From Pyxidicoccus caerfyrddinensis (GTDB lineage: Bacteria; Myxococcota; Myxococcia; Myxococcales; Myxococcaceae): 64,000 nucleotides of DNA. Positions 50,728-58,620 of the stretch are shown here, in pieces (position 1 is the stretch's first letter; every line of letters starts with the position of its first letter). A program made the translations under genes and the position numbers. The stretch covers positions 490,851 through 554,850 of the forward strand of contig NZ_JAAIYA010000008.1 in NCBI RefSeq assembly GCF_010894405.1, given 5' to 3'. The notes below the pieces were generated by a model that saw only the letters and a program-made list of their open reading frames with translations, was not told where the DNA came from and ran no database searches.

Positions 50728-52005
50728 GTGGACTGGTTCGTCGAGCGGCACGAGGTCAGCGAGGTGGTGCACCAGCGCTCGGGGCTGCGCGTCCGGGCGC
50801 CCACGCTCGAGCGCGGCTGCTCCGTCCACCGCGAGCACCCCGGCGGCAGCCAGCACACGTGGACGGAAGTGGCGGGCGCGGGCCTGCCTCCCGGTGCCCT
50901 GCCCGCTTCGCTCGCGGAGGAAGCGCGCGCGCTGCTCGCCCCCGAGCCGGGACTCTCCGGCGGCGGTGAGGCCTTCGCGGAGCTCATCCACGGACTGGTG
51001 GACGCGGCGCGCGCCGAGGGCGCGGCCCACCTCGACGTCCTGCTGCGCCACGTGCGGCGCGACACCCTCTTCTCCGACGAAGCGCGGCGTGTGCGAGCGC
51101 AGCGAGAGGCCGTGATTGTCGAGGTGAAGGTGCTCCACACCGCCGACGGCGGCCCGGTGGAGCAGTGGCGCTGCGCCGCGTACCCGGACGTCCCCCGGCT
51201 CCTGGAGGCGGCCTCCACGCTGCGGACGCGGGTGGGCCGCCTGGCGCGCGAGTTGGGGGAGCAGACGCCCCCGGTGCCGTGCCCCACGGGCCCGCTGCCC
51301 ATCGTCTTCCCGCCCGGCGCGGCCTCCGCCTGCTTCTTCCACGAGGTCTGCGGCCATCCCCTGGAGGGAGACGTCGTCGCCCGCGGCGGCTCGTACCTGG
51401 CGCGCCGGCTCGGGGAGCGCGTGGCGCCCGAGCACGTCTCCGTGTCGGACGACCCCACCGACGGCCACGAGGCGCTGGCCTACGCGACGGACGACGAGGG
51501 CCAGCCGGCGTGCGCGGTGCCGCTGCTGCGCGCGGGCGTCGTCGGCGTGCCCCTGCTCGACACGCGGAGCGCGCGGGCCCTGGGCCTTTCGCCCAACGGC
51601 CACGGCCGCCGGGTGAGCTTCCGCCACCCGCCCCTGCCCCGCATGGCGCACACCCGCGTGGAGCCCCACCAGGGGGAGCTCGCCTCGCTGCTGCATGACG
51701 TGCGGCACGGGCTGCTCGTGCGGCACCTCACGCCCCGCCACATGAACCTGCTGTCGGGGGACTTCAGCTTCTACGTGGTGGAGGCCCAGGAGGTGCGCGA
51801 CGGCGTGCCGGGCCGGCGGGTGTCACCCGCCATCCTCAGCGGCAATGGCCTGGAGGCCCTGGCCGCCATCGACGCGGTGGGCGCCGACGTCACCAACCTC
51901 TTCGCGACCCGCGGCTGCCGGAAGATGGACCACGGCCCGCTGCCCGTGTCCTTCGGGCAGCCCTCCGTGCGCTTCCGCCAGCTCCACGTCCGGCCCTGGC
52001 GCTGA
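50728..52005 (+). CDS. TldD metalloprotease
   Basis: The start is a GTG at 50728 with GGAGAAGCC upstream. The 425-residue product has the zinc-binding motif F-F-H-E-V-C-G-H (H205, E206, H210), and later F-S-F-Y-V-V-E-A-Q-E-V-R and S-G-N-G-L-E-A-L as in TldD. TldD works with TldE to cut unfolded peptides; the matching gene is on the other side of the divergent promoter. In a window that also holds a possible modified-peptide gene (57165), this pair is a candidate leader protease. Confidence 0.9.
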   Translation: MDWFVERHEVSEVVHQRSGLRVRAPTLERGCSVHREHPGGSQHTWTEVAGAGLPPGALPASLAEEARALLAPEPGLSGGGEAFAELIHGLVDAARAEGAAHLDVLLRHVRRDTLFSDEARRVRAQREAVIVEVKVLHTADGGPVEQWRCAAYPDVPRLLEAASTLRTRVGRLARELGEQTPPVPCPTGPLPIVFPPGAASACFFHEVCGHPLEGDVVARGGSYLARRLGERVAPEHVSVSDDPTDGHEALAYATDDEGQPACAVPLLRAGVVGVPLLDTRSARALGLSPNGHGRRVSFRHPPLPRMAHTRVEPHQGELASLLHDVRHGLLVRHLTPRHMNLLSGDFSFYVVEAQEVRDGVPGRRVSPAILSGNGLEALAAIDAVGADVTNLFATRGCRKMDHGPLPVSFGQPSVRFRQLHVRPWR

Positions 52006-52041
52006 GGCCCGCCCGGAAGCGGGCCCCGGCGCCGCTCGGCG

Positions 52042-53154
52042 TCACTGGCCGATGCAGCGCCAGCTCAGGTCGTCCGGCGGCACCGGATCCGCGTCCGGGT
52101 CCACCGGCTCGTCCTCCGCGCGCAGCGCGAAGTGGCGCAGGAAGGAGATGCCCGGCACGCCCGGCACGGTGATGGCCGGCACGCGCCAGGGGCGGGGGCC
52201 GAACGGGCCCGGCTCCTCCTCCGGCCCCGTCACCTTGGTGTCCTTGAAGGTCAGCGTCACCGGGGCCGAGCCGCCGCCGGGAGGCAGCACCACGGCGAAG
52301 TACCCCAGGCTGCTGGTGGGCTCCGGCGCGGCCAGGTACCCCATGGGCGACTGCCCCTCGGGGACGGCGCCCGGCGGCGCCCAGTCGAGGCCGTAGACGG
52401 TGCCGCGCGAGGCCTCGGCGATGATGCCGCCGCTGGGGATGTTGAAGAGGTCCAGCGCGAAGCTGGGGGCGTACACCCAGACGAGCAGCACGCCGCCCGT
52501 CTTCGCCGGGTCCGCCAGGTCCGCCGCCGTGGTGGGCGTCCCTTGCGCGGAGAGCAGCTGCGCGAGCGCGCCCAGCGCGCCCGTCTCACCCACCAGCGCG
52601 GCCACCTGCCCCTGGCACATCGCCGGCGAGGCGATGATGGGGCGCAGCGCGGTGGTGGGGAAGTACTGGCCCTCGGGGACGGTCTCGAACGGAGGCGACG
52701 GGAAGATGTCCACGCCGCCGGTGAGCACCGGGCCCTGCGCGGGCGGCTCGGCGCGCGCCAGGTAGTGGAGGGTGTCGCTGGAGGGCACGCCCTGCACCTG
52801 CCAGAAGCCGGTGGGCGTGGAGGGCGCCTGACTGGAGCCCGCCCGCGCGCCGTCGGCCACGAGGCTCACGCTGGAGCCCACGGCCACCGACAGCGTGAGG
52901 AAGGGGATGCCCTCGAAGAGCGCGGGCGGCGGCGCGTTCTCACCCTCCGGGTCCTCCGGGTCGGGCGGGAACATGGCCAGCGAGAAGAAGAACGCCTCCG
53001 GGTCATAGACGATGCCGGAGACGGTGGTCTGCCGCTCGGGGAGCGGGGAGAAGGGGACCTCGTCCGCCAGCGGCGCGGACGGGACGACGTCCTCTCCGGA
53101 GCAACCGGAGAGGGCGAGCAGGACGCTGGTGAAGACAGCGGTGGAAGTCCTCAT
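52042..53154 (-). CDS. Lipoprotein of the multiheme cytochrome operon
   Basis: The start is the ATG at 53154; the 370-residue product has a signal peptide with L-S-G-C. A beta-rich mature domain has no known catalytic motif: I-V-Y-D-P-E-A-F-F-F-S, T-G-F-W-Q-V-Q-G-V-P, G-I-I-A-E-A-S-R-G-T-V-Y-G. The next upstream gene, 20 bases away on the same strand, encodes a multiheme lipoprotein, so this protein probably belongs to the same envelope complex. Confidence 0.75.
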   Translation of the reverse strand: MRTSTAVFTSVLLALSGCSGEDVVPSAPLADEVPFSPLPERQTTVSGIVYDPEAFFFSLAMFPPDPEDPEGENAPPPALFEGIPFLTLSVAVGSSVSLVADGARAGSSQAPSTPTGFWQVQGVPSSDTLHYLARAEPPAQGPVLTGGVDIFPSPPFETVPEGQYFPTTALRPIIASPAMCQGQVAALVGETGALGALAQLLSAQGTPTTAADLADPAKTGGVLLVWVYAPSFALDLFNIPSGGIIAEASRGTVYGLDWAPPGAVPEGQSPMGYLAAPEPTSSLGYFAVVLPPGGGSAPVTLTFKDTKVTGPEEEPGPFGPRPWRVPAITVPGVPGISFLRHFALRAEDEPVDPDADPVPPDDLSWRCIGQ

Positions 53155-53174
53155 GGGCGGTCTCTCTCGGAAGC

Positions 53175-55070
53175 TCAGTTCTTCGGCAGGACGTGCTCTG
53201 CCGGCGGCGCGGCGACGTGGCACGCGTTGGCGCAATTGCCGTAGGCGTTGGGGGTGACCTGCAGCGGCGCGAACTGCAGGTCGAAGTAGTCGGTGCCGTG
53301 CGAGGTGAGGTGGCAGCTGTTGCAGGCGATGAGGCTGGGGCGCAGGGTGCTCTCGCGCGTCAGATGGCACAGCGTGCAGTCACCCTTGTTCTGCGCGTAC
53401 TTGCGCGAGTTGATGTGCAGGCTGTGAATCATTTCGGAGATGTGGCCGACGGACGCGTCGAAGTGGCACGTCTTGCACAGCTCCACGTGGTCCACGCTCA
53501 CGCCGTGGTGCAGGTTGCTCAGCGAGTTCACCCCGTTGTGGCACAGCTGGCAGTTGCCCACGCGGCCCGGGTAGGTGGTGGGCTCGGCCTGGCCCACCTG
53601 GAAGAAGAAGGGGTCCATCCGGTTGAGGCGCTCGCCCATGAAGGAGCGGTGGCCCTTGAGGACGACGGCGTAGGTGCCGGCCCTGGCGTTCTCCGGCAGC
53701 TTCACGGCGTAGCGGGTGGGCGGCTCGGTGGCGTTGCCGCCGGGAATGACGTTGGTGCCGGGCGCGACGTAGTACTTGGGCTCGCTGAGCTCCGGGAAGG
53801 CGAAGTACGGCAGCGAGTACGTGCCGTTGACCACCTTCAGGTCCTGCAGCGGGCCCACCACCTTGAAGCCGGACTCGGAGCTGCTGGTGTCGCGGAAGTT
53901 CAGCAGCATGCCCTCGTTGAAATAGCCCAGGCCGTTGGACTCGTCGCCGAGGTACTCATCGAAGCTGGGCATCAGGTCGCGCGAGTGCAGGGCGTGGCCG
54001 TCACCGTCCTGGAGGGACACCTGGAAGTCCAGCGTGTCGCCCGGCTGGAAGAACTGGCCGTTGGCGGGCGTGTTCATCCGCACCGCCTGCTCCAGGCCGA
54101 AGCCGCAGGGCACGCGCTCGGAGGTGGCCAGCCCGTCCGCGTCCAGGCGGTAGCAGGTGGCGGGGCGCTCCGCCTCGGGGACGAAGTTGACGGGGAAGTA
54201 GAAGGGCGCGTCCTTCATCAGGCTCCAGGTGACGCGGATGGCGCCCTCGCCGGTGAGCTGCGGCATGGTGAAGGACTTGAACGGGTTGGTGGAGTTGGCG
54301 AGGGAGACCTTCACGCCCGTGTGGAAGACGGGGTCGCCGAACTTCGCCACGCGGTGCAGCTCCGGGTCCCCGGGGAAGTTGGGACGGCCGATGCCGTTCA
54401 CCGCCCAGCTCACGCGGGTGCGGCCGGTGACGCTGGTCTCCGCGAGGAAGTCCGTGCGCTTGTACGTCTGCTCCGCGCGCACGTTGCCGTCCGCGTCGAG
54501 CACCTCCAGCAGGAAGGTGTCGTCGCTGGACGTCATCCACGCGGCGTTCTCGAAGTAGGTCTCGCGCCGGTAGGCGTCGTCGCTCATGAGCCGCCACTCG
54601 TCGCGGCCAACGGCCAGGCCGGACCAGTCCAGGCTCTTGAAGAGCGACTGCTTGCGCATCCACGTCGCCGGGGCCTGGCGGTTGGTGAAGTTCGTGTGGA
54701 CGTTGATGGCGGCGTCCATCACCGTCAGCTCGCGCAGGAAGTAGAGCGCGCCGGGCGTCACGTTGAACTTCGCCGTGGGGGGCGCGGGCGGACCGGGCGG
54801 GAAGCCGGAGTTGATGTTCTGGCAAGCAGCCGGGTAGCCGGGCAGCGGCCGCGTGCCGGAGGCCACGGGCTCGCCGCTGGGGAGCACCGCGCAGCCCTGG
54901 AACGACAGCAGGGACAGCGAGATGGCGCCGGAAGCGGAGCTCGCGTAGGGGTCGAACGCCCTCGCGCCACGGCCACGCGTCCCTTCCGCGTCGGAGGTGT
55001 TGAGGACGTCACAGCCCGCGCCAAGCACGAGCGCGAGCGTGAGGACACAGCTCAGGGGAGACGGTTTCAT
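53175..55070 (-). CDS. Multiheme c-type cytochrome lipoprotein, OmcA/MtrC-like
   Basis: The ATG at 55070 begins a signal peptide with G-A-G-C, so the protein is a lipoprotein of 631 residues. The C-terminal third carries heme-attachment motifs C-Q-L-C-H, C-K-T-C-H, C-T-L-C-H, C-N-S-C-H and C-A-N-A-C-H (the last with three residues between cysteines); the first part is beta-rich. The order of a beta-domain and a heme cluster follows OmcA/MtrC-type extracellular cytochromes. It is likely exposed outside the outer membrane. Genes for a diheme cytochrome and a Rieske oxygenase lie upstream on the same strand. Confidence 0.88.
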   Translation of the reverse strand: MKPSPLSCVLTLALVLGAGCDVLNTSDAEGTRGRGARAFDPYASSASGAISLSLLSFQGCAVLPSGEPVASGTRPLPGYPAACQNINSGFPPGPPAPPTAKFNVTPGALYFLRELTVMDAAINVHTNFTNRQAPATWMRKQSLFKSLDWSGLAVGRDEWRLMSDDAYRRETYFENAAWMTSSDDTFLLEVLDADGNVRAEQTYKRTDFLAETSVTGRTRVSWAVNGIGRPNFPGDPELHRVAKFGDPVFHTGVKVSLANSTNPFKSFTMPQLTGEGAIRVTWSLMKDAPFYFPVNFVPEAERPATCYRLDADGLATSERVPCGFGLEQAVRMNTPANGQFFQPGDTLDFQVSLQDGDGHALHSRDLMPSFDEYLGDESNGLGYFNEGMLLNFRDTSSSESGFKVVGPLQDLKVVNGTYSLPYFAFPELSEPKYYVAPGTNVIPGGNATEPPTRYAVKLPENARAGTYAVVLKGHRSFMGERLNRMDPFFFQVGQAEPTTYPGRVGNCQLCHNGVNSLSNLHHGVSVDHVELCKTCHFDASVGHISEMIHSLHINSRKYAQNKGDCTLCHLTRESTLRPSLIACNSCHLTSHGTDYFDLQFAPLQVTPNAYGNCANACHVAAPPAEHVLPKN

Positions 55071-55149
55071 GGGAAGGGGGCCACCAGGGGGAGCGGCTTC
55101 GCGGCGCGGCGGAAGTCTACCGGGATCATTGGGGGGAGGCCAGCGCACG

Positions 55150-56136
55150 TCAGTCACCCGCCTTGGCGGCGACCGGCGCGGACGCGGTCCTCAGGTAGCG
55201 GTAGAGGGCGCGGAGATCATCCTCCCTCATCCCGGAGAAGTCCCTCCACGGCATGACGAGCCGGTTGAGCTGGCCGTCGCGGACAGGCGCGTCCGCCACC
55301 TCGCGGAAGGCGGTGAAGCGGGCCACGAAGGCGTCCTCGTCCGGAGGGAGGCGGCCCTTCGGAGGCAGCAGCAGGCTCGGGGCCTGCTCGGCGCCGTGAG
55401 GCGTGGGCGTGGCACGGCCGCCTACGAAGGGCCCCGGGCCGCCGGGGCCCGGGGGACCGGAGTGGCAGAAGGCGCACTGCGCCACGGTGGCCAGGTAGCG
55501 GCCGCGCTCGACGGGCGTGGGGCCGGGCTCCGCCACCGCCGTGGTGAGCGGCGCGGCCAGACCCTTCAACTCCTCGGACACCTCCGCGGGCACCTGCGTG
55601 CGCGGGGTGGCGCGGGGCGAGGGAGGCACCTGCCGCAGCCACGCCACCACCGCGCGTGCGTCCGCGTCGGACAGGGCGCGCAGCTCCAGGTACGGCATCA
55701 TGGGGAACAGGTCGCGGCCGTCGCGGCCGAAGCCCTCGCGCAGCGCGCGCAGCAGCTCCGCGTCCGTCCACCGGCCCACGCCGTGCTCGGGGTCCGAGGT
55801 GATGTTGGGCGCGCAGACGCGGCCCGGCAGCTCCCAGCCGTCGCCGAAGCAGGCGCCCGCCAGGGGCGTGCCCGTCATCGGGCCGCCGAACCGGCCGAAG
55901 TCCCGCTCCGTGTGGCAGGAGACACAGCCCAGCACGTGCTCCGCCAGGTAGCGCCCGCGCTCCACCTGTGCGGCGTTCGCGGCGGCGGCCTTCGCCTCCA
56001 CGGCCGGAGCCTTCGCCTCCGCGGGAGGAGCCTTCGCCTCCGCGGGAGGAGCCTTCGCCTCCGCGGGCGGTGCTTCCGCGCGCTCGCGGCACGCGGCCAG
56101 CGCCAGCAACAGGGCCGCGGCCCTCGTCCACCTCAT
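55150..56136 (-). CDS. Diheme cytochrome c lipoprotein with PPAEAKA repeats
   Basis: The start is at 56136 with GGAGGAATGCC. The 328-residue product has a lipoprotein signal (L-A-A-C), then three copies of P-P-A-E-A-K-A and one P-A-V-E-A-K-A, a tandem 7-residue repeat, as a likely flexible spacer. Two heme sites follow, V-S-C-H in C-V-S-C-H and C-A-F-C-H, with two cytochrome folds in series. It overlaps the Rieske stop by four bases, so translation is probably coupled. It can carry electrons from the oxygenase or to the multiheme protein. Confidence 0.9.
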   Translation of the reverse strand: MRWTRAAALLLALAACRERAEAPPAEAKAPPAEAKAPPAEAKAPAVEAKAAAANAAQVERGRYLAEHVLGCVSCHTERDFGRFGGPMTGTPLAGACFGDGWELPGRVCAPNITSDPEHGVGRWTDAELLRALREGFGRDGRDLFPMMPYLELRALSDADARAVVAWLRQVPPSPRATPRTQVPAEVSEELKGLAAPLTTAVAEPGPTPVERGRYLATVAQCAFCHSGPPGPGGPGPFVGGRATPTPHGAEQAPSLLLPPKGRLPPDEDAFVARFTAFREVADAPVRDGQLNRLVMPWRDFSGMREDDLRALYRYLRTASAPVAAKAGD

Positions 56137-57146
56137 GGCATTCCTCCAGCGCCGTCCGGCGCGGGCCCGTCCACGTGCTGGCCCAGTCGCAGGGCGAGCA
56201 CGCCACGGCGGTATTCGATGGGGAGCCGGTCCGCGGGGGTGTGAACCTCGCCCGCGAAGTCCGTGGGATGGGCCCGGGGCCGCACGCCCTCCAGCACGCG
56301 GCGGTCCTGCTCGAGGATGGCCAGCTCGCTCTTCACGAACATGTCCGGGAAGTGGCGCAGCCTCGGGTGGTACGTCGCGAAGTAGAAGCACCGCATCTTC
56401 TCTTCCGACACCGGCGAGGCGATGGCGTAGACGGTGTGCGCATAGAAGAGCGTGGGCTTGAAGGCCAGGCGCGCGGCGAAGGGCAGCGTCACGTCATACG
56501 TGAGCGTGGTCCGGTCCACCTTCGGCGGGGCGCCGTCGAGGCCGGGGGCCAGCGCCGGATAGATGATCCGCGCATGCACCCCGTCCTCCCGGCGCTCCAC
56601 GTCATAGGGAGGCACTTCCTGCTCGTCCGGGTTGCCGAAGGTGCCCCGGTGCACCCAGGACAGGTGGGCCACGTCGAGGACGATTTCGATCATCCGCCCC
56701 GCGGAGGCGTCCCAGTCCAGCCGGGGCAGGTGGACCACCGCGAGGGCGCCGTCCTCCAGCTCCGGCCAGTGCGGCAGCGGCGCCGCGGGCTCCGGTGCCA
56801 GGCACACCCAGATGAGGCCGTAGCGCTCCGTGGCCCGGAACGCCGCCAGCCGGGCCGTGGGCGGAATGGGGCCTCCGGGCCGCGAGGGAAGACGCACGCA
56901 CGCGCCCTCCGGCCCCCAGGTCCACCCGTGGAAGGCGCAGCGCAGGCCCTCGGCGGTGGGCTCGCCGGCGCACAGGTCCGCGCCACGGTGCGCGCAGTGG
57001 CGCTGCGTGGCCGCGACGCCGGAGCCGGTGCGCCACACCACCAGGTCCGTCTCCAGCAACCGGGCCGCGAGGGGCCGGTCCTTCAGTTCGCTCGCGTACG
57101 CGACGGGGTGCCAGTACGGAGAGAAGGCTTCGCGGTAGGAGCGCAC
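56133..57146 (-). CDS. Rieske non-heme iron oxygenase
   Basis: The start is a GTG at 57146. The 337-residue product has the Rieske cluster ligands C51-x-H53 and C70-x-x-H73 (C-A-H-R-G and C-A-F-H-G-W), then the mononuclear iron site region L-D-V-A-H-L-S-W-V-H (D157, H160, H165). This is the layout of PaO/VanA-type oxygenases. The substrate is not known. It lies 18 bases after the small peptide gene and overlaps the diheme cytochrome gene by four bases, so all three are one transcript. Confidence 0.92.
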   Translation of the reverse strand: MRSYREAFSPYWHPVAYASELKDRPLAARLLETDLVVWRTGSGVAATQRHCAHRGADLCAGEPTAEGLRCAFHGWTWGPEGACVRLPSRPGGPIPPTARLAAFRATERYGLIWVCLAPEPAAPLPHWPELEDGALAVVHLPRLDWDASAGRMIEIVLDVAHLSWVHRGTFGNPDEQEVPPYDVERREDGVHARIIYPALAPGLDGAPPKVDRTTLTYDVTLPFAARLAFKPTLFYAHTVYAIASPVSEEKMRCFYFATYHPRLRHFPDMFVKSELAILEQDRRVLEGVRPRAHPTDFAGEVHTPADRLPIEYRRGVLALRLGQHVDGPAPDGAGGMP

Positions 57147-57164
57147 GTCGGAACGGGGCCGGGC

Positions 57165-57344
57165 TCAGGCCAGCGCGAGCGGGGCGATCTTGCTTTCGAT
57201 TTCCTCGAGGAGGAAGTCGATCTCCTCGATTTCATCCAGCTTCTCGGGCGCCGCCGCCGAGGCCTCCACCGGCATGGGCTCGGCCGCTGGCTGGCTCGAC
57301 ACGCTGGGAGCTGCCTGCACGGGAGTGGTTCCGTCCGACGCCAT
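57165..57344 (-). CDS. 59-residue acidic peptide, candidate modified-peptide precursor
   Basis: The ATG at 57344 follows an AAGGAGG ribosome site. The 59 residues start M-A-S-D-G-T-T-P-V-Q, are Ala/Pro/Ser-rich to about residue 33, and end in a strongly acidic helix (L-D-E-I-E-E-I-D-F-L-L-E-E-I-E) and S-K-I-A-P-L-A-L-A. There is no signal peptide and no cysteine. It is the first gene of the operon with the Rieske oxygenase and faces a JmjC-type oxygenase, two enzyme classes that hydroxylate peptides or small molecules. A leader-like helix and a small apolar end suit a RiPP precursor or carrier; this is inference. Confidence 0.6.
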   Translation of the reverse strand: MASDGTTPVQAAPSVSSQPAAEPMPVEASAAAPEKLDEIEEIDFLLEEIESKIAPLALA

Positions 57345-57422
57345 TGCGACCTCCTTGAAAGATGAGAATATGATGCTCCCGGAAGGCGGGGATGCTGTCA
57401 ACGCTGGTAGAGTCCGCTCCCG
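57345..57422. promoter_or_regulatory. Divergent promoter of the peptide and JmjC operons
   Basis: Only 78 bases separate the two divergent genes. On the minus strand there is a perfect TTGACA (57394-57399) and an AT-rich CATATTCT about 23 bases downstream, a spacing longer than standard. The two operons are probably controlled together from this short region. Confidence 0.5.
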
Positions 57423-58598
57423 ATGAACGTGCCCCCCCTCCCCTTCGAGGCCCAGCCCGTCCCCCGCGTCCACCGTCCCCGCCCGGAGGCGCTGCTGGCC
57501 CGGGCCCTGGACGCCCCCGTGGTGGTGGAGGGGTGCCTGGAGGACTGGCCGCTCCTGAGGGAGCTGCGGGCGGCGGCCACACCCGAGGCAAAGGTGGCCG
57601 CTCTGGGGGCCCGCTTCGGCGCGCGCCCCGTCACCTTCCACCAGATGCACCCGCGGTCCGGCGGGCACTATCACTTCCGGGAAGACTTGCAGGACGTGAC
57701 GTTCGGCGCCCCCCGCGAGGGCGCGCCCTTCGACGCCTTCGGGCACGAGCTGCTGCGCAGCCTGCGGGGCGAGTCGGGCGACTACGTCTACATGCAGGCG
57801 CACCTCATCGAGCGGGGGACGCCCCTGTTCGACGGGCTGGGGCCCGGCGTGCTGCCCTTCCTCACGGAGGAGCAGCTCCGCCCGCTGATGTGGGCGGGCT
57901 CCAACGGGCAGGTGGTCAACCTCCACTACGACGACTTCCTCAACTTCATCTGCATGGTGGAGGGCACCAAGCGCGTGACGATGTTCGCGCCCGAGCTGAT
58001 GGCGAGCCTGTACCACGCGCCGTTCGACCGGATGCTGGAGGAGGCCCAGGCGAGCCACGTGCGCATGCTGTCCCCGGACCTGGAGCGCTTCCCCCGCTTC
58101 CGGGAGGCGCAGCGCGAGGCGCGGGTGGCCGTCATCGGCCCTGGCGACGTGCTCGTCATCCCTCCCATGTGGTGGCACCACGTGGAGTCCTTCGGCCTCA
58201 ACGTCATGGTGAACAACTGGGTGCTCGCGGCTTCCTTCGAGCAGCTCGGCGAGGTGCAGCGCAACCTGACGGAGGCCATCCGGCTGTTCTTCCCGCGCAC
58301 GCACGCCGAGCGCGCCCGGGCGCTGGCGCTGTACCGGCGCACCGTCTTCGTCGACGCGCCGGAGGCCTTCGCGCCGGAGCCGGACGAGCCTGCCGCCGAC
58401 GCTCGCCACCGCGCCCGGACTCGCGCGCTGGTGGCGGGCCTGCCGGCCTTCCTGCGGCGGCAGGTGGCGCTGTACTACGAGCACTTCACGTTCCAGGCGT
58501 CGGGCGACCCCATCCCTACGCCGCCGGGCGCGTTCGCCGCCATGGTGGAGCGCAACGCCGGGGCCCCCACCTTCTTCGCCCGCGAGCCGATGGAGTAA
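57423..58598 (+). CDS. JmjC-type Fe(II)/2-oxoglutarate oxygenase
   Basis: The 391-residue protein has the iron site H168-Y-D170 (N-L-H-Y-D-D-F) and the later W-W-H-H-V-E-S (H252 or H253), in a jelly-roll order with F-I-C-M-V-E-G-T-K-R-V-T-M-F and G-D-V-L-V-I-P-P. This is the cupin/JmjC layout of amino-acid, peptide or protein hydroxylases. The product of the divergent peptide gene or the product of the NRPS downstream are both possible substrates. It shares its overall plan with the gene at 47796. Confidence 0.88.
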   Translation: MNVPPLPFEAQPVPRVHRPRPEALLARALDAPVVVEGCLEDWPLLRELRAAATPEAKVAALGARFGARPVTFHQMHPRSGGHYHFREDLQDVTFGAPREGAPFDAFGHELLRSLRGESGDYVYMQAHLIERGTPLFDGLGPGVLPFLTEEQLRPLMWAGSNGQVVNLHYDDFLNFICMVEGTKRVTMFAPELMASLYHAPFDRMLEEAQASHVRMLSPDLERFPRFREAQREARVAVIGPGDVLVIPPMWWHHVESFGLNVMVNNWVLAASFEQLGEVQRNLTEAIRLFFPRTHAERARALALYRRTVFVDAPEAFAPEPDEPAADARHRARTRALVAGLPAFLRRQVALYYEHFTFQASGDPIPTPPGAFAAMVERNAGAPTFFAREPME

Positions 58599-58620
58599 CT
58601 TGCGACGCTCGGTCGACATC

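Noticed and set aside
53193..55256. 687-codon plus-strand frame opposite the multiheme gene
   Set aside because: Antisense to a gene with five heme motifs; composition is that of a shadow frame.
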